Shown here: piece after piece, positions 9,817-17,491 of the stretch
How the letters are laid out: every line of letters starts with the position of its first letter
Position numbering within the stretch: the first letter of the stretch is position 1
Assembly (NCBI RefSeq): GCF_000382205.1
Contig: NZ_KB907786.1
Location: forward strand, 1,426,001 to 1,490,000
Origin: Dyadobacter beijingensis DSM 21582
Lineage (GTDB): Bacteria; Bacteroidota; Bacteroidia; Cytophagales; Spirosomataceae
Direction of reading: 5' to 3'
Length of the DNA: 64,000 nt
Position numbers and translations under genes: made by a program
Notes under the pieces: model-generated
Databases searched by the model: none
Told to the model about the DNA's origin: nothing
What the model saw: only the letters and a program-made list of their open reading frames with translations

Positions 9817-10764
9817 ATGCTAACATCTTCATTATCATTATTTAGGGCGGCTTTGGTCATTTCGCTGTCCATCGTAACCGGCAACATCACATTGGCTCAG
9901 GGCGCCATTGTACCGAATACCTACGAGCTCGTGCAGGACGGGGTCAACAACAGCTACCAGCTGCCGGTGCCGAAAGGCCCGACGTCCATTCCCCAGACGC
10001 TGACATTTTTTTACAACAAAAACGGCAGTACCGACGAAGGGATCTACTTCCTCCCCCTGAAAAAGGCGTTGACGGTTACATTCAGTTTCGACGATCAGCC
10101 CTATGTGAATGTGCCGCAGCATGTTACGGGGATGACTTTCGGTGCGGCCTCGGGTGCGAGCAGTACCCAGGTGCGCGCGGTGCCGGTCGTGAATACAAAT
10201 TACTACTATGCGGATACGGCCAGGAAAATTTTTACGGCACATCCGCAAGGGCCTGCCGGAAAGGGAGTTAACCTGTTTATGAATGCCGGGTTGCAGGTGT
10301 TTCTCTCGGCTAAACCACTGCTGACTTCGAATGCGCCGAAAACCGATACAAGCCGCTATTATTATGGGAAGCTGCGGCTGCAATTCAGCCGGCCGGTCGA
10401 CAATCCGGTCATTTCGCTCATTGGTCTGGGCGCGACGACCAATTTCGGCAACAAGCGTCTCGGCTTTGCCACTGAGCTCGAACTGCAGTCGCAGTCGCTC
10501 AAACTTACGCGCCTTTCCGGTAACGAGGATATGCAGATAGATATGACCGGAACGAAGATCCTGCACGCGAAAACGTCCATTACCGGCAATTGCGACAATG
10601 GCGCGGCCTGCGGAAGCGTGCTGATCAAAGGCTCGCAGATCAGCACGGTGGTATTTAACGTCTACCTGCGGCCAGACGGTGGGCCCGGGCTATGGGGCAC
10701 GGAAAAGGTGAGCAATTCCGGCGATATGTGGCACATTACAGTGTCTCTTCCAGAGCAGCCGTAG
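9817..10764 (+). CDS. Secreted protein of unknown function
   Basis: Starting at the ATG at 9817 gives a clear signal peptide ('LVISLSIVTGNITLAQG', cleavage near residue 29); the frame opens 13 codons earlier without a good start. The mature protein of about 285 residues is rich in beta-strand-like sequence. It contains 'NLFMNAGLQVFLSAKP' and a Cys pair in 'NCDNGAACGSV' that could form a disulfide. It has no T9SS sorting domain, transmembrane helix or lipobox. I do not recognise the family; it is probably periplasmic or surface-exposed. It ends only a few bases into the 3' end of the convergent HxlR-type gene (10736-10764 overlap). Confidence 0.65.
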   Translation: MLTSSLSLFRAALVISLSIVTGNITLAQGAIVPNTYELVQDGVNNSYQLPVPKGPTSIPQTLTFFYNKNGSTDEGIYFLPLKKALTVTFSFDDQPYVNVPQHVTGMTFGAASGASSTQVRAVPVVNTNYYYADTARKIFTAHPQGPAGKGVNLFMNAGLQVFLSAKPLLTSNAPKTDTSRYYYGKLRLQFSRPVDNPVISLIGLGATTNFGNKRLGFATELELQSQSLKLTRLSGNEDMQIDMTGTKILHAKTSITGNCDNGAACGSVLIKGSQISTVVFNVYLRPDGGPGLWGTEKVSNSGDMWHITVSLPEQP

Positions 10765-11134
10765 CTGGCTCACCCTGCATGATGCGCTGCCGGTGCATTT
10801 CGCCCCATTCGATCAACGATTCGATCACGGGTGAAAGCGTGTCGCTGTATGGGGTCAGTTCATATTCAATGGATACGGGAAAATCGGTGTACACCTTTCT
10901 GGTGACGAACCCGTTGATTTCCAGTTCTTTCAATTCATTGGAAAGGACACGCGCCGAGATGCCGCTAATGGCCCGCTGGATCTCGTTGAAACGCCGCTTG
11001 CCATCCGAAAGGGCGATGATAATGCGCAGCCGCCATTTTCCTCCGATGACATATAACGCGTCGCCTGCCGCGTTCAACTTGCTGTAACACTGGGCGGTAT
11101 CAGGCCTTGGGCCGTTATGGTTGGTGAATGCCAT
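10736..11134 (-). CDS. HxlR-family winged-helix transcriptional regulator
   Basis: The start chosen is the ATG at 11134, giving 132 residues; the longer frame to 11218 would run through the operator. The core matches HxlR proteins: 'ALYVIGGKWRLRIIIALSDG', 'RRFNEIQRAISGISARVLSNELKELE' and 'VEYELTPYSDTL'-like spacing. These regulators bind as dimers to palindromic operators next to divergent redox or stress genes. It is divergent from the DoxX gene across a 93-bp spacer holding a perfect inverted repeat, so it probably controls both genes and itself. The Cys near its N terminus ('AQCYSKL') is at the position where redox-sensing members carry one. Confidence 0.9.
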   Translation of the reverse strand: MAFTNHNGPRPDTAQCYSKLNAAGDALYVIGGKWRLRIIIALSDGKRRFNEIQRAISGISARVLSNELKELEINGFVTRKVYTDFPVSIEYELTPYSDTLSPVIESLIEWGEMHRQRIMQGEPATAALEETL

Positions 11135-11150
11135 TTTGATTTTTGCTAAC

Positions 11151-11174
11151 CAAAAGGTTATTGCTAACCTTTTG
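11151..11174. promoter_or_regulatory. Probable HxlR operator, 10-bp perfect inverted repeat
   Basis: CAAAAGGTTA (11151-11160) and TAACCTTTTG (11165-11174) are perfect inverted repeats with a 4-nt spacer. TTGCTAACC also occurs twice as a direct repeat (from 11143 and 11161). It lies 17 bases upstream of the regulator start and between the divergent genes. Binding by the HxlR protein is inferred. Confidence 0.65.
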
Positions 11175-11206
11175 TATACTACTATCATTTGTATAGTAAA
11201 GGTAGC

Positions 11207-11214
11207 TAGTTTTG
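11207..11214 (+). promoter_or_regulatory. Candidate -7 box TAGTTTTG for doxX-like gene
   Basis: TAGTTTTG matches the Bacteroidota -7 consensus TAnnTTTG exactly. The nearest upstream TTTG (11188-11191) is 15 bp away, shorter than the usual 19-21, and the leader to the ATG at 11228 would be very short, so this is a weak call. Confidence 0.35.
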
Positions 11215-11227
11215 TCAAAAAATCAAA

Positions 11228-11605
11228 ATGAATATGAAAGCTAAAAAAATCGCTGCAATCGTGGCTACCGCACTTGCCTCGGCAATGGCCGTGCTCAGCG
11301 GCATCATGAAACTGACCCGGGGGCCTGAGATCGTCGCCAAGCTGACAGAAGTAGGGGTTGGAGACTACCTGGTGCCCCTCGCCCTGATGGAAATCGGGTT
11401 TACAGCCCTCTTTATTTACCCGAAAACAATGAAAATCGGCTTCATCCTCCTGACCTGCTACTTCGCCGGCGCGCTCGCCACCGAACTATCCCATGGAACG
11501 CCCTTCAGCGCGGTCCTCCCGATGGCGCTCGTCTGGATCGCCGCGTTTCTGCGCGACCGGTCGATTTTTTTGCCGAATACCAGCGTATCAAATAGCATCA
11601 GCTGA
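11228..11605 (+). CDS. DoxX-family small membrane protein
   Basis: A 125-residue protein with four hydrophobic segments (about 8-26, 46-64, 72-92, 96-114), the size and topology of DoxX/DoxD-like proteins. 'SGIMKLTRGPEIVAKLTEVG' is the typical first-loop motif. It sits in the inner membrane; the family is linked to redox or thiol stress, but its reaction is not settled. It is divergent from the HxlR regulator, a common pairing in bacteria, and is probably repressed by it. Only the proposed A-rich leader, no Shine-Dalgarno site, precedes the start. Confidence 0.85.
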   Translation: MNMKAKKIAAIVATALASAMAVLSGIMKLTRGPEIVAKLTEVGVGDYLVPLALMEIGFTALFIYPKTMKIGFILLTCYFAGALATELSHGTPFSAVLPMALVWIAAFLRDRSIFLPNTSVSNSIS

Positions 11606-11646
11606 ACTAAGGCGTCGTAGCGGTGAAGAGGTTACGATAAATATCC

Positions 11647-11679
11647 CGAAGCGCTCTCAGCATGGCCAGGAGCGCTTCG
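11647..11679. terminator. Perfect 10-bp inverted repeat between convergent genes
   Basis: CGAAGCGCTC (11647-11656) and GAGCGCTTCG (11670-11679) pair perfectly around a 13-nt loop, between the ends of the doxX-like gene (11605) and the DUF899 gene (11725). There is no T-run on either side; a bidirectional terminator is the likely role. Confidence 0.5.
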
Positions 11680-11724
11680 AAGGTGCGGATGGTGGCGTAT
11701 CGGAAGAGACGCGGGAGGCTGTTG

Positions 11725-12501
11725 CTAATGGCTGCAACACCCCGGATCGCCTTTGAAATCTTCATATTTGTCGTGATGGCGCATCCAGTCCATGATCCCG
11801 TCCTCGTTCCTGCCTTTGGGTGTCAGGTCGAGGAAGTTGTGTGCGCCGATAAGGATATCGCCGCCGCGGGCATAGGTGGAATAGGTGTGGAAAATGTTAC
11901 CGGTCCGGTCCTTGTAAAACACGCTGGTACCCGGTGATTCGGTTCCTTCGTCGTGTTTGGAGTATTCAAAATTGTAATAAACCGTGCCATTTTTCAGCTG
12001 CTCGTTGGTGAACGAAACGTTGAAATCGTAGTTAAAATCACTGCCGAAAGACGATACCCACGTGAACTGCCAGCCCATACGCTTTTTGAATGCAAGCAGC
12101 TTATCCAGCGGTGCCCGCGAAACGACTACGACCGACACGTCATGGTGCTTCAAATGCAGATTGGGGCCGTCGATATGGTCGGCCATGAACGAGCACCCGG
12201 GGCACCCTTCTTCCCACTCAGGCGCGAACATGAAATGGTAGACGAGTAGCTGGCTTTTGCTATAGAAAAGATCCGGAAACCAGAGTTTCCCTTCTACTCC
12301 TTCAAATATGTAGGATTTATCGACCTTCACCCACGGAAGGTCGCGGCGCTGACGGCTCAATTCGTCGCTCAGGCGGGTGAGTTCTTTCTCTTTTTTGAGG
12401 AGATCTTTGCGCGCTTTTGTCCATTCTTCCTGCGAAACGATGCGATGTGTTGCGAGGCTTTCCTCCAATCTGTCGGCCATGGTGTCCAATTGCTTTTCCA
12501 T
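11725..12501 (-). CDS. DUF899 (thioredoxin-like) protein
   Basis: A 258-residue cytoplasmic protein that matches DUF899 along its length: an N-terminal charged helix ('ARKDLLKKEKELTRLSDELS'), 'RRDLPWVKVDKSYIFEG', 'YHFMFAPEWEEGCPGCSFMAD' with a CxxC pair (CPGC) near residue 100, 'VVVVSRAPLDKLLAFKKRMGW', and the C-terminal 'TYARGGDILIGAHNFLDLTPKGR'. The fold is thioredoxin-like and a disulfide-reductase or thiol peroxidase-like role is often assumed, but not proven. The last residues 'GDPGCCSH' add a second Cys pair. It is transcribed alone and leftward, convergent with doxX. Confidence 0.85.
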   Translation of the reverse strand: MEKQLDTMADRLEESLATHRIVSQEEWTKARKDLLKKEKELTRLSDELSRQRRDLPWVKVDKSYIFEGVEGKLWFPDLFYSKSQLLVYHFMFAPEWEEGCPGCSFMADHIDGPNLHLKHHDVSVVVVSRAPLDKLLAFKKRMGWQFTWVSSFGSDFNYDFNVSFTNEQLKNGTVYYNFEYSKHDEGTESPGTSVFYKDRTGNIFHTYSTYARGGDILIGAHNFLDLTPKGRNEDGIMDWMRHHDKYEDFKGDPGCCSH

Positions 12502-12717
12502 TCCTTTCCGGATTTAGTTTATACAAATCTCATCAATAAATCAGGCAAATAGGATGTGTAAAAACGCCGATTTAGGGGGGTGTTTAAGCCAAATACGAAC
12601 CACGGTCTACGGTCGCTGCCGATTTGAAAATTTAATGTTAAATGCGGGGCGCTGGTACGATTCTTTTTAATGTCTCACCTCATAATTGAAATGTTCATCA
12701 ACTAAACATACATCATC

Positions 12718-13329
12718 ATGAAAGCTTTGAAGTTGAATATCATTGCGTTAACGATCATCGGTTCATCTGCGGCATTTGCCCAGACGTCGACGCCTTCGAC
12801 CTCGCCATCGGGCACCGTTCCCGGCAGCACGGTACCAAGTACCACGCAGCCATCGACCTATCCGAACAATACGACGCAACCGAAAACAGTCCCCGGCAGT
12901 ACTGTGCAGCCGTCGGACCTCCCCGGTGCAGTAAGGCCGGGCAGCACGGTAACACAACCATCGCCGACAACGACGCCAAGCAACACTACGCAGCCCACGA
13001 CAGTACCTTCGAGCACCGTGCCGGGCAGCGCAACGACACCTGGCAACACTACTACCCCAGGCAGCGTAACATCTCCTGGCTCAACCACTTCGCCATCGAC
13101 CGTGCCGGTAACCCCGACAGACCCGACGAGCGTGCCAAGAACTACGCCGGGTAATATGCAACAGAGCACTAACCCGAATAACCGTAATGTCCCTAGGAGC
13201 ACCGTTCCGGGAACGACTACCAACCCTAATTCGGTACCGCAAAGCACGACGATCCCGTCATCGACCGTGCCGGGCAGTACTACCACACCGAGTTCGGGTG
13301 GAACGGGTACAAGCATTCCCCGGAAATAA
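12718..13329 (+). CDS. Secreted Ser/Thr/Pro-rich low-complexity protein
   Basis: A 203-residue protein with a signal peptide ('IIALTIIGSSAAFAQ', cleavage after about residue 21). The whole mature part is built from degenerate units such as 'GSTVPSTTQPS', 'TTPGNTTTPGSVTSPGST' and 'SSTVPGSTTTPSS', so it is more than 80% Ser, Thr, Pro, Gly and Asn. It has no Cys, membrane anchor or T9SS domain. Such mucin-like sequence is usually disordered and may be O-glycosylated in Bacteroidota (glycosylation at D-S/T motifs would need an Asp, which is rare here). The function is unknown; a spacer or surface-coat role is a guess. A strong hairpin follows at 13351-13380. Confidence 0.65.
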   Translation: MKALKLNIIALTIIGSSAAFAQTSTPSTSPSGTVPGSTVPSTTQPSTYPNNTTQPKTVPGSTVQPSDLPGAVRPGSTVTQPSPTTTPSNTTQPTTVPSSTVPGSATTPGNTTTPGSVTSPGSTTSPSTVPVTPTDPTSVPRTTPGNMQQSTNPNNRNVPRSTVPGTTTNPNSVPQSTTIPSSTVPGSTTTPSSGGTGTSIPRK

Positions 13330-13350
13330 TAGTCCTGGTATGGAAAATTC

Positions 13351-13380
13351 AGCGCCGGGTGTCTCAGGACGCCCGGCGCT
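13351..13380 (+). terminator. Hairpin after the Ser/Thr/Pro-rich gene
   Basis: AGCGCCGGGTGTC (13351-13363) and GACGCCCGGCGCT (13368-13380) form a 13-bp stem (one G-U) with a TCAG tetraloop, 21 bases after the stop. It is followed by TATT only. It acts either as a terminator or as a partial read-through element before the small gene at 13415. Confidence 0.6.
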
Positions 13381-13414
13381 TATTGAATCAATTCAAACTA
13401 AAAACAACCCAATC

Positions 13415-13609
13415 ATGCCAAGCGTAACGAACCAAGATAAATCAGGCAGGCTGGAACCGGGGGTGGTGCTGGCGGTATCCGGGGCGGAATCTGAGAATGA
13501 GGCGATCCTGGTGATCGAGAATTATCTGAGGGCCAATCAGAAGGAACATCTCGAACTGGCGGTAACGGAGAGAGCAGAAGATGGTGTTTACCAGATCAGG
13601 TTGGAATAG
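13415..13609 (+). CDS. Small acidic protein of unknown function (64 aa)
   Basis: The frame is open from 13187, but the ATG at 13415 ('MPSVTNQDKSGRLEPGVVLA') is the first after the preceding gene and its terminator. The product is acidic, has no signal peptide, and ends 'VTERAEDGVYQIRLE', which looks like two short strands with a helix between ('NEAILVIENYLRANQ'). I do not recognise it. It could be cotranscribed with the upstream gene by read-through. Confidence 0.5.
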   Translation: MPSVTNQDKSGRLEPGVVLAVSGAESENEAILVIENYLRANQKEHLELAVTERAEDGVYQIRLE

Positions 13610-13640
13610 GCAGTGGCAGGATTACTGAGCAACCGGAGCG

Positions 13641-14024
13641 TCACGAATTTCGATCGTCTTTCGGCGAAGATTCGGTCTGATCTTTTTCCTGATCCATCGC
13701 CTGGAATTCCTTGACGGGATTGAACCAGTTTGTGCCCGATACGTCGGCGATGGCAGAGACAATGCCGTTCCTTACTTCAACGAGTACTTTGGAGCTTTTT
13801 AACTGGTCCCAGCTGTCGACCTTGCATATCTGCATGCACCGAAAGAGAAACCTTCCCAGGTATGGCGCGTCGGAAGGCCCGCCGCCATACATGCCCGAAA
13901 GAAATGTTTTGTGGCCGCCAAATGTATACTTTACTCCTTTGAGGTTTAGTTCTAGTTCGGCGGTTACGTGATACTGCAAATGGCTGTAAATGTGTACCGC
14001 TTTGATTGTTCCGATTTCCATCAT
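13641..14024 (-). CDS. Conserved-looking hypothetical protein (127 aa)
   Basis: The start is uncertain: two adjacent ATGs at 14024 and 14021 ('MMEIGTIKAVHIYSHLQY'); the frame extends to 14057. The protein is a compact alpha/beta cytoplasmic domain with 'LELNLKGVKYTFGGHKTFLS', 'LGRFLFRCMQICKVDSWDQL' and 'KVLVEVRNGIVSAIADVSG', followed by a charged, disordered tail ('MDQEKDQTESSPKDDRNS'). There is no signal peptide. I do not recognise the family. It stands alone, convergent with the small gene at 13415. Confidence 0.55.
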   Translation of the reverse strand: MMEIGTIKAVHIYSHLQYHVTAELELNLKGVKYTFGGHKTFLSGMYGGGPSDAPYLGRFLFRCMQICKVDSWDQLKSSKVLVEVRNGIVSAIADVSGTNWFNPVKEFQAMDQEKDQTESSPKDDRNS

Positions 14025-14363
14025 ATACAATGTTGATGTTGAACGTATAGGCGCCAAAACCGTGCCACTGTTCCAGGTTTAATGATGATCTGACGTCGAC
14101 TGGTTCAAACTAGCCGTTTGAACGGCAATATATACGTTTTGTCAAAATGAATGTAGTATTAATATGACGAATATTTTTGATTCCGCGCAAATTTCCGGCC
14201 CTGAATTGTTGAATATTTCGACATACTGTATCCGGCAAGCGGGCTGTGCCGGTTTTTTTTATGAGATTTTTGTAAAAAAATAGCATCCAAGAGAGTATCG
14301 AAACGAGGTTACAACGTCTTTAAATACAGATAGTTGTAGTGATCACCGTTTTCCAAGGCCACC
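14025..14363. other. Intergenic region with an orphan terminator
   Basis: This spacer separates a leftward gene from a rightward gene, so no annotated transcript should end here on the + strand, yet a terminator-like hairpin is present at 14232-14260. A 39-codon frame runs from the ATG at 14164 to a TAG ending at 14283 across that hairpin. Either a small RNA or a small peptide could be encoded; nothing else is recognisable. Confidence 0.4.
14232..14260 (+). terminator. Orphan rho-independent terminator
   Basis: CCGGCA (14232-14237) pairs with TGCCGG (14247-14252) and is followed at once by eight T residues (14253-14260). No protein gene on the + strand ends nearby, which suggests an unannotated short transcript from about 14060-14230. 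Confidence 0.6.
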
Positions 14364-15080
14364 ATGAAAACACGCTTGTTTGCTATTATCAGTTCCCAAA
14401 TTGTCTTGTTTCTGAACGTTCTCGTAAACGTTTGCGCCGCTGATTCTCCCGATAAAGCCCAGGCATCGCAGGCCGGTCGGATGGCTCCTTATCGTTTTCC
14501 GGAGTTTGGGAAGGGGACAGTTTATTTCCGCAACGGTACCCGGCGCGAGGCTTTCCTCAATTATCATCGCATACAGGGTCAAATGCAGTTTCTGAGCCTG
14601 CAGGCGGATACGATGCTTTTTACAGGAAAATACCTCATCGATCGTATCGAAACGGCGGGACGTACCTTTCTCCTGACTGAAAAGGATTCGGATATGGAAG
14701 TAATCGATGTTGCCGGCGACGTGATGCTGGCGGCCAGGACGCAATCGGAGGCCGCCGGGAACGGTCTTAGCCATTCCGGTCAGCACTATTCGGCATCGGC
14801 GGGAGAGGGCAGTCCGGGTTTGCTGGTGAGCAACAGGGAAGGGAATTTTCAGTGGCAGAACAATGCTTCGGGGCAGCCGTCGCGGGTAAAAACGACTTAT
14901 TTTCTCATGGATCGAAACAGAATTGTACGCCCTGCATCGCGACGTACATTCCTCACCGTGTATGCCCGCCACCGGCGCGGGCTCGCGCGGTACATGAGCA
15001 GAAACCGAATCGACTACAACAATGAGGCGGATCTCCGAAAGCTCATCGGATTTTGCGCGGGCCTGACCGGTACAGATTAA
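14364..15080 (+). CDS. Secreted protein of unknown function (238 aa)
   Basis: A signal peptide is visible ('QIVLFLNVLVNVCAAD', cleavage near residue 26). The mature N-terminal half carries beta-strand-like 'GKGTVYFRNGTRREAFLNYH' and 'MQFLSLQADTMLFTGKYLID', like small beta-rich periplasmic proteins common in this group. The C-terminal 60 residues are basic and helical ('RRGLARYMSRNRIDYNNEAD'). It has no anchor or T9SS domain. The long leftward frame opposite it (14343-14972) is a shadow. It is about 100 bases before the broken M1 peptidase gene. Confidence 0.6.
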   Translation: MKTRLFAIISSQIVLFLNVLVNVCAADSPDKAQASQAGRMAPYRFPEFGKGTVYFRNGTRREAFLNYHRIQGQMQFLSLQADTMLFTGKYLIDRIETAGRTFLLTEKDSDMEVIDVAGDVMLAARTQSEAAGNGLSHSGQHYSASAGEGSPGLLVSNREGNFQWQNNASGQPSRVKTTYFLMDRNRIVRPASRRTFLTVYARHRRGLARYMSRNRIDYNNEADLRKLIGFCAGLTGTD

Positions 15081-15182
15081 AAAACTGCCGTTAGAACATT
15101 TAGTGGGAAAATCGGGGAGATTTGTCGCCGATTGGTTAAGTTAGTGTGCTCACAATGATTTGTTTACAGCAAATGGCGCGCT

Positions 15183-17420
15183 ATGAAAACACCTTTCCTG
15201 ATTCTTTTTACCTGCCTGTGCCTGCGCGTGTTTGCGCAGGAGCCTGCAACAGACATTTCCACTGCCGACATTGCCTCGATGGAGAGCCGGCAGGCAGGCT
15301 TGCGGCTCGCGGCGTCGCCGCTGCGGGTCATGGCATCCAATAACTTTGATGTCAGGTATTACCGCTGTCAATGGGATGTGGATCCGGCAGTTAATTACAT
15401 AAAAGGGGTAGTAACGCCTCATTTTGTCATGACAGCGGCGGGGAATAGTATCACGCTGGATCTTGCAAGTGCCCTGACGGTGTCGTCGGTGCAGCAGCAT
15501 GGAAGTAATGTGGCATTCACGCACGCGGCCGACGCGCTCACGATCACATTACTCGCACCGCTTGCGCAGGGGGTGAAAGATTCGATCACTATCAGCTATG
15601 AAGGTGTCCCGCCGGCGTCCAACGGGGCGTTTGTGGTCTCTACGCACGGGCCTTCCGCGACGCCGGTGCTATGGACGCTGAGCGAGCCCTACGGCAGCCG
15701 CGACTGATGGCCCTGCAAGAACGGCCTCGACGATAAGGCCGATTCCGTCGACATTTTTATTACACATCCCGCAGCTTACAAAGCCGCCTCGAACGGCCTG
15801 CTAAGGAGCGAAACGCCCCTGGCCGGATCGAAAACCCGGACGCACTGGATGCACCGATACGCGATTGCCAGCTACCTGGTGGCATTTGCGGTGACAAATT
15901 ATAATGTGCTGGATGCCAGCGTCATGATCGGCAGCACGAGCGTGCCGATGAAGACTTATTGTTACCCCGAAAGCCAGGTGACTTTCCAGGGCGGCGTGCA
16001 GAACACCCTGAATGCGATGGTACAATACAGCAATTTGTTCGGGGATTATCCTTTCAAAAACGAGAAATACGGCCATGTGCAGTTCGGCTGGGGCGGCGGA
16101 ATGGAACATCAGACATGCTCTTTTATGGTCAATATGTCGGAAACGCTTATTGCGCATGAGCTTGGGCATCAATGGTTTGGCGACAAGGTGACTTGCGGGA
16201 GCTGGCAGGATATCTGGCTCAACGAAGGTTTCGCGACCCACCTGGCGAGCATTTATATGGAGGCCAAATATCCGCTCAATACGAAATCCAGCCGGACGAT
16301 CGAGATCAACAATATCACTTCGCAGCCGGGCGGGTCGGTGTGGGTCGACAATGTGAACGACGTGAACCGCATTTTCAGCAACCGGCTTACTTACCTCAAA
16401 GGCTCGCATTTGCTCTACATGCTGCGCTGGATTCTGGGCGACGCCACCTTTTTCACGGCAGTGAACAACTACATCCACGACCCCGCGCTCGCTTACGGGT
16501 ACGTGACGACGGCCAATTTGAAAAGCCACCTCGAAGCTGCCAGCGGCATCGACCTGACCTATTTTTTCAACCAGTGGTTCACCGGGCAAGGCTACCCGTC
16601 GTACCAGGTGGAGTGGTACCCGACAGGTAACTCCGTGCAGGTAAGACTGAACCAGACACAATCGCACGCGTCGGTGAACTTCTTCCAGCTCCCGGTACCG
16701 CTCCTGTTCCGAAATACGACTACGAACCAGCAAAAGCTGGTCGTGCTGAACAACATGGTCAACGGCCAGTTTTTTGTAGATAATCTGGGATTTGAAGCCA
16801 CAGAGGTCGTTTTCGACCCGGATGTATGGCTTATTACCCGCAACAACACGCTTACGAAAACATCGGGCCCGCTGCCGGTAACTTTTAGCCGCTTTGACAT
16901 CGCATGCCAGGGCAGCAATGCACGGCTGACATGGCAAACGGCGGAAGAAGTGAATGCGGATTACTTTGAAATACAGGCCAGTAAAGACGCCCGGCAATGG
17001 AATGCTATCGGAATGGTTGAGGCGGTTGGTAATTCGAATGTGAGAAATGATTATTCCTTCAACGTTGAATCGGTTTATAACTATGGTTATTACCGGATTA
17101 AGGAATTTGACGAGGATGGGAAAATGCAGGAAACACGGATTGTGTCGGCTAAATGTATGAATGCAAAAGGCATTGTAGCTGCACCCAACCCGGTGCAGTC
17201 TGTTTTGCAAATTAAATTACCGGATCAGCAAATGGTATTGCATCCGGTTTCAATCACCAGCATTTCCGGGAATGGATTTCCTGTAAATGCGGAAAGAATT
17301 ACTAATGCAAATGGAACAATGCATTTGAATGTCTCGCATCTGTCGTCCGGTCTATATTTCCTCACACTTCGCCGCGATACGACGGGTGAAATAATAAATG
17401 TTAAATTTTTAAAAGAATAA
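15183..17420 (+). pseudogene. M1-family metallopeptidase, interrupted by one in-frame TGA, T9SS cargo
   Basis: One continuous frame of about 745 codons from the ATG at 15183, broken only by TGA at 15705-15707. The text around it reads 'EPYGSRD*WPCKNGLDDKAD'; in related proteins this is 'DWWPCK', so a TGG to TGA change fits. After the stop the frame resumes and has the M1 signatures 'GGGMEHQT' (substrate motif), the zinc site 'HELGHQWFGD' and the downstream Glu in 'WLNEGFATH', then a fibronectin-like domain and a T9SS sorting domain ending 'VKFLKE'. A signal peptide is present (1-19). The 523-residue downstream frame from 15849 would lack both the signal and the N-terminal beta domain. It is probably inactive, unless read through or a sequence error. 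Confidence 0.85.
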
Positions 17421-17491
17421 TATTATCTCCACAAGATCCATTTTATTGGCGTATTGACTCGAAAACTTCCTTCAACATAACGTCAGATCAA

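Noticed and set aside
15705..15707. Selenocysteine codon in the M1 peptidase
   Set aside because: The position is Trp in relatives, not Cys, and no selenocysteine element or genes were seen.
15801..17210. 469-codon leftward frame opposite the M1 peptidase
   Set aside because: Shadow of the peptidase frame, which carries HExxH, the downstream Glu and a T9SS domain.
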